Below are positions 60,685 to 64,000 of a DNA stretch of 64,000 nt, one piece after another. The stretch is from the NCBI RefSeq assembly GCF_012927745.1, contig NZ_JABBKX010000003.1:310001-374000 (forward strand). The letters run 5' to 3'. Position 1 is the first letter of the stretch. The number at the start of each line of letters is the position of its first letter. This stretch comes from Neoroseomonas marina (GTDB taxonomy: Bacteria > Pseudomonadota > Alphaproteobacteria > Acetobacterales > Acetobacteraceae). The position numbers and the translations under genes were made by a program. A model generated the notes under the pieces. That model made no database searches. It was not told the DNA's origin and worked only from the letters and a program-made list of their open reading frames with translations.

Positions 60685-61818
60685 TCATCCGGGGCGGACC
60701 GTTGCGGGCGCGGCCTCGATCCAGCCCTGGACCGCGCGCGTCAGGGCCGTGGCCAGCCGCCCCCGATGGCCGGGCTGCTGCAGCGCTGCCTCGTCCCTGG
60801 GGTCGGACAGGAAGCCGAGTTCCACCAGGGCGGAGGGAATCTCGGGCGACTTCAGCACGACGAAGGCGGCCTCCCGGTGGGTGTTGGGGAGCAGCGCGAC
60901 CTCCTCCCCCAATTCCCGCACCGCGAGGCGCGCGAGGCGGGACGACCCCGCCCGGGTCTCCTGCCGCATCAGGCTGATCAGGATCCGCTGCACTTCCGGG
61001 CTGACCGAGGGCAGGCGCAGGCCGCCGGCCAGGTCCGCCTGGTTCTCCCGGCGCGCCAGTGCCTCGCTCATGGCGTCGGATGCGGTATCGGACAGGGTGT
61101 AGACGGAGGCCCCGCGCGCGCCCGGCGCGGAATCCGCGTGAATCGACAGGAACAGCGCCGCATCGCGCCGGCGCGCGATCTCGACCCGTTCGGCGAGCGG
61201 CACGAAGACGTCGCGCGAGCGGGTCAGCAGGACCCGGCAGCTGCGCGTCGCCTCGAGCCGCCGCTTCACTTCGAGCGCGGTGGCGAGGACGATGCGCTTC
61301 TCCTGGACACCCGAGGCGCCGATGGCGCCCGGGTCGCGGCCGCCATGGCCGGGATCGAGCACGACGAGCGGCAGCGGCGCCCGCCCCCGGGCAATGCCGG
61401 CGGCATGATCGCGGCCCGCCCGGACGGCCGAGGCGAAATCGGCGGCGGAGGCTGGCTGAATGCTCAGGACGAGGCGACCGGGCGGCGCCGGCACCACGCG
61501 GCCGACCGCAGGCCTCGACAGATCGAGGACCAGAGCGTCCTCGGCGGCATCGAAGCGCGCGGCGCGCACCGGCCCGGCGCCGCGCAACCGCGCCCCGGCC
61601 CGCCAGTTGGCGTCGGGCAGGCTCAACACCAGGCGCGCCGGGTCCGACTGAGCGCGCAGGCTCCAGCGCTGCTCGCCTTCGACGACCAGGGTCAGACGCG
61701 CGCTCCGGCCAGCCTGGGCCAGGCCGCCTTCGGTGATGTTCCCAGCGCGCGCGGGCCCCGCTCCCGCCGCGGCAAGCAGGCCGAGCCCGAGGAACGGGCG
61801 GCGGCCAAGGCCGGTCAT
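60685..61818 (-). CDS. amiC: N-acetylmuramoyl-L-alanine amidase AmiC-like
   Basis: The enzyme cuts the stem peptide from glycan strands during cell separation. The 377-residue protein has a Tat- or Sec-type signal (GRRPFLGLGLLAAAGAGPARA), an AMIN domain at about 40-130 that targets the septum, and an amidase_3 domain from about 160. The zinc ligands are His in DPGHGGRDPGA, Glu in QEKRI and His in SIHAD, and the catalytic Glu is in LVELGFLSD. The start at 61818 has GGGGTGAG upstream. mrcA follows after 73 bp, so the two are probably co-transcribed. Confidence 0.93.
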   Translation of the reverse strand: MTGLGRRPFLGLGLLAAAGAGPARAGNITEGGLAQAGRSARLTLVVEGEQRWSLRAQSDPARLVLSLPDANWRAGARLRGAGPVRAARFDAAEDALVLDLSRPAVGRVVPAPPGRLVLSIQPASAADFASAVRAGRDHAAGIARGRAPLPLVVLDPGHGGRDPGAIGASGVQEKRIVLATALEVKRRLEATRSCRVLLTRSRDVFVPLAERVEIARRRDAALFLSIHADSAPGARGASVYTLSDTASDAMSEALARRENQADLAGGLRLPSVSPEVQRILISLMRQETRAGSSRLARLAVRELGEEVALLPNTHREAAFVVLKSPEIPSALVELGFLSDPRDEAALQQPGHRGRLATALTRAVQGWIEAAPATVRPG

Positions 61819-62461
61819 GGCACTCACCCCTACAGGCGCCCCGATCCCCATTCAGGGCACGACGCGATTCTACAGGCCTTATCAGGGTATTGCCACGCGA
61901 AGTTTGAAGTAGCACCTGAACACCGCCGGGCATTCTTCCGGCCTTGTGACAGCCCCGCTACATGACTATGGTGCAGCGCCCCGGCGGATGCCGCTGCGGG
62001 CGGAGTCCCGGGCGGGTTCGCCCGGCGCGTGACCCCAGGGCCGAAGGCAGGGGCGGCGTCGTGGCGATCCATCGGGTGCCCGGCCTGGAGCCGGGGCGGC
62101 CTTCCCGGTCGCCCAAGTGTTCCGTGGCCTCGCCGGGTGCCCCCCTGCCGCCTCCGCCGGCGCGGAACCCGGTGCGCGCTACGCCCGATCCGCCCCTGAC
62201 GCCGGCGCCGGGCATGCCGCATCGCCATGCCGGCCCGCCTGCGCCTGTGACCGCCGCATCGCGGCCGTCCAAGGGCTACCGGGGCAGAGACCAGGCGCGC
62301 CCACCCAGGGCCCGCACCGCGCCGCGCGCGGCGCCGGGCCCGCCGAGCGAGGACGTTCGCCGCCGCATGCCTGAGGACGCAGCGCCGCGATTCCGTCTCC
62401 GCCCGGGCCCCGCCAATTCCTTGCGCCGCCGGCCCCGCCGCGGCGCGGAGCACCGACGCCC
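61819..62461. other. Gene-free region between amiC and rne, including the rne leader
   Basis: These 643 bp contain the divergent promoters of amiC and rne. I see no RNA gene. An ATG-started frame (61962-62465) overlaps the rne start but is Pro/Arg-rich and has no ribosome site, so I do not call it. A 7-bp hairpin (GCGCCGC/GCGGCGC, 62423-62446) lies directly before the weak GGAG ribosome site of rne. Long structured leaders are used for RNase E self-control in other bacteria. Confidence 0.55.
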
Positions 62462-64000
62462 ATGACCAAGCGCATGCTGATCGACGCATCCCACCCCGAA
62501 GAAACACGGGTGGTGGTGCTGGACGGCAACCGCGTCGAGGAATTCGACCTCGAAACCGCCACCCGGAAGCCTCTCAAGGGCAACATCTACCTGGCCAAGG
62601 TGGTGCGGGTGGAACCCAGCCTGCAGGCCGCCTTCGTCGAGTACGGCGGCAACCGCCACGGCTTCCTGGCCTTCGGCGAAATCCATCCTGACTACTACCA
62701 GATCCCGATCGCCGACCGGCAGCGCCTGATCGAGATGCAGGCCGAGGAAGCCCGCGCCGAGGATGAGGCCGACCTTCCGCCGGAATCCGCGATGGACCGC
62801 GCCGCGGCATGGAACGGCGAAGGCAGCGAGGCCTGGACCAACGGGGACGAGCACCCGCCCGCCGACGCCGCGGCCCCCCCCGCCGAGGGCGAGACCGCCG
62901 TCGAAGGCCCCGCATCCGAGGAAGGGCCGGCGACCGAGGCTGCCTCCGACGACGCGCCCGCCCTGGCCGCCCAGCCCCTCGAGATGGCGGACGACCGCAT
63001 CGCCGGCGCCCCGGATGCGGGCCAGCCCGTCGAGGAGGCCATCGAGGCGCAGGCCGAGGATGCCGAAGACCACGGCCGCGTCGAGAGCCTGCCCGCCGAG
63101 GACGCCCCGCCCCCGCCCGAGACCATCGGCGGCGAGGACCTGCCGGCCGAAGGCGAGGAGGAGCGCCGCGAGCGCCGCATCCCGCCGAAATTCCTCCGCC
63201 ACTACAAGATCCAGGAAGTGATCAAGCGTCGGCAGATCATGCTGGTGCAGGTCGTCAAGGAAGAACGCGGCGGCAAGGGCGCGGCGCTGACCACCTACAT
63301 CTCGCTGGCCGGCCGCTTCTCGGTGCTGATGCCGAACTCGCCGCGCGGCGGCGGCGTGTCGCGCAAGATCACCTCGGCCGCGGACCGCAAGCGGCTGCGC
63401 GAGGTGGTGGAGGAGATGAACCTCCCCGACGGCATGTCGCTGATCGTGCGCACCGCCGGCGCCCAGCGTCCGAAGCCCGAGATCAAGCGCGACTGCGAAT
63501 ACCTGCTGCGCCTGTGGGACAACATCCGCGAACGGACGCTGGCCTCCACCGCGCCGGCGCTGATCTACGAGGAAGCGGACCTCATCAAGCGTTCGATCCG
63601 CGACGTCTTCGGCCGCGACATCGAGGAGGTGATCGTCGAGGGCGACGACGCCTACAGCCAGGCGCGCGAGTTCATGCGCATGCTGATGCCGGCCAATTCC
63701 GGCAAGGTGCGGATGCACCGCGACGCGCTTCCGCTGTTCGCCCGGCACAACGTCGACGCGCAGCTCGACGCGATGCATTCGCCGGTCTGCCAGCTCAAGT
63801 CCGGCGGCTACATCGTCATCAACCAGACCGAGGCGCTGGTCGCCATCGACGTGAACTCGGGCCGCGCCACGCGCGACCGGCACATCGAGGACACCGCGCT
63901 GCGCACCAACCTCGAAGCCGCGGACGAGATCGCCCGCCAGCTTCGCCTGCGCGACCTCGCGGGCCTCATCGTCATCGACTTCATCGATATGGAGTCGTCG
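62462..64000 (+). CDS. rne: Ribonuclease E, N-terminal part (runs off the right edge)
   Basis: RNase E starts the decay of most mRNAs and processes stable RNA. The window holds the first 513 residues. The S1 domain begins with KPLKGNIYLAKVVRVEPSL and is split by an acidic Pro/Ala/Glu-rich insert at about residues 100-240, as is usual in alphaproteobacteria. It resumes at IPPKFLRHYKIQEVIKRRQ. The DNase I-like active site is present, with D463 in VAIDVNSG and D506 in IVIDFIDM. RNase G lacks such an insert, so rne is the better call. The zinc link and the scaffold tail are outside the window. Confidence 0.95.
   Translation, partial: MTKRMLIDASHPEETRVVVLDGNRVEEFDLETATRKPLKGNIYLAKVVRVEPSLQAAFVEYGGNRHGFLAFGEIHPDYYQIPIADRQRLIEMQAEEARAEDEADLPPESAMDRAAAWNGEGSEAWTNGDEHPPADAAAPPAEGETAVEGPASEEGPATEAASDDAPALAAQPLEMADDRIAGAPDAGQPVEEAIEAQAEDAEDHGRVESLPAEDAPPPPETIGGEDLPAEGEEERRERRIPPKFLRHYKIQEVIKRRQIMLVQVVKEERGGKGAALTTYISLAGRFSVLMPNSPRGGGVSRKITSAADRKRLREVVEEMNLPDGMSLIVRTAGAQRPKPEIKRDCEYLLRLWDNIRERTLASTAPALIYEEADLIKRSIRDVFGRDIEEVIVEGDDAYSQAREFMRMLMPANSGKVRMHRDALPLFARHNVDAQLDAMHSPVCQLKSGGYIVINQTEALVAIDVNSGRATRDRHIEDTALRTNLEAADEIARQLRLRDLAGLIVIDFIDMESS

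Noticed and set aside
61962..62465. A 167-codon frame upstream of and overlapping rne
   Set aside because: It is Pro/Arg-rich, has no ribosome site and has codon use unlike the neighbours. Kept only as a possible leader feature.
1..64000. tRNA, rRNA, CRISPR, phage, transposase and toxin-antitoxin signals
   Set aside because: I looked in all gaps and found no cloverleaf, no regularly spaced repeats, no transposase or integrase motif and no convincing toxin-antitoxin pair.

Overview
The window is about 64 kb of very GC-rich DNA with tightly packed genes and strong GC bias at third codon positions. The gene content points to an aerobic, flagellated alphaproteobacterium, most likely Acetobacteraceae/Rhodospirillales (Roseomonas-like). 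The reasons are a FlbD-type flagellar regulator, two Bug/TctC-type periplasmic receptors, a DUF1194 protein, a BtuB/TonB set, and the order amiC-mrcA-prfB divergent from rne. This placement is an inference. I see no tRNA, rRNA, CRISPR array, transposase or prophage gene.

Layout. 1-9159 is a compact flagellar operon on the + strand (flgD end, fliF, fliG, fliH, fliN, a sigma-54 activator, flhA, flhF, flhG), followed by an OpgC-like membrane acyltransferase and a degenerate SGNH protein. 11279-20377 is mixed metabolism: fhs, ompW, two Bug receptors, an HdeA/Rap1a-like secreted protein, phnW, dapA, a DUF1194 protein and a CBS protein. 20358-24077 is a YehZYXW-type osmoprotectant ABC transporter. 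24391-27225 holds a class III CoA-transferase, a crotonase-fold protein without the classical catalytic glutamates, and ExoD. 27230-27514 is a 137-bp tandem repeat.

27603-38525 is a vitamin B12 and methionine neighbourhood. A cobalamin riboswitch precedes btuB. Facing it on the - strand is a run of ArsR-methyltransferase, metH, a CDF transporter, tonB, a PduO-type cobalamin adenosyltransferase and a secreted AMIN-like protein. The ArsR gene and a small CxCC protein diverge from one almost symmetric promoter/operator of about 36 bp.

38883-46407 holds small enzymes (GNATs, an amidase, a phytase/esterase-like protein, ferredoxin-NADP reductase) and an MHS-family transporter with a periplasmic insert. 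46470-53082 is an acetate/propionate block: exonuclease, a cNMP/CBS/DUF294 protein, actP and a DUF485 protein, divergent from prpE across an FNR/FixK-like box that also occurs before ompW. 53137-56755 is a glycosyltransferase module. 56870-61818 is amiC-mrcA-prfB, with a programmed frameshift in prfB. The window ends inside rne, which follows a gene-free stretch of about 640 bp.

Nothing here is clearly a new defence or mobile system. The most unusual items are the symmetric ArsR promoter/operator, the twin FNR-like boxes, the glycosyltransferase with duplicated C-terminal modules, and several enzymes that have lost signature residues.
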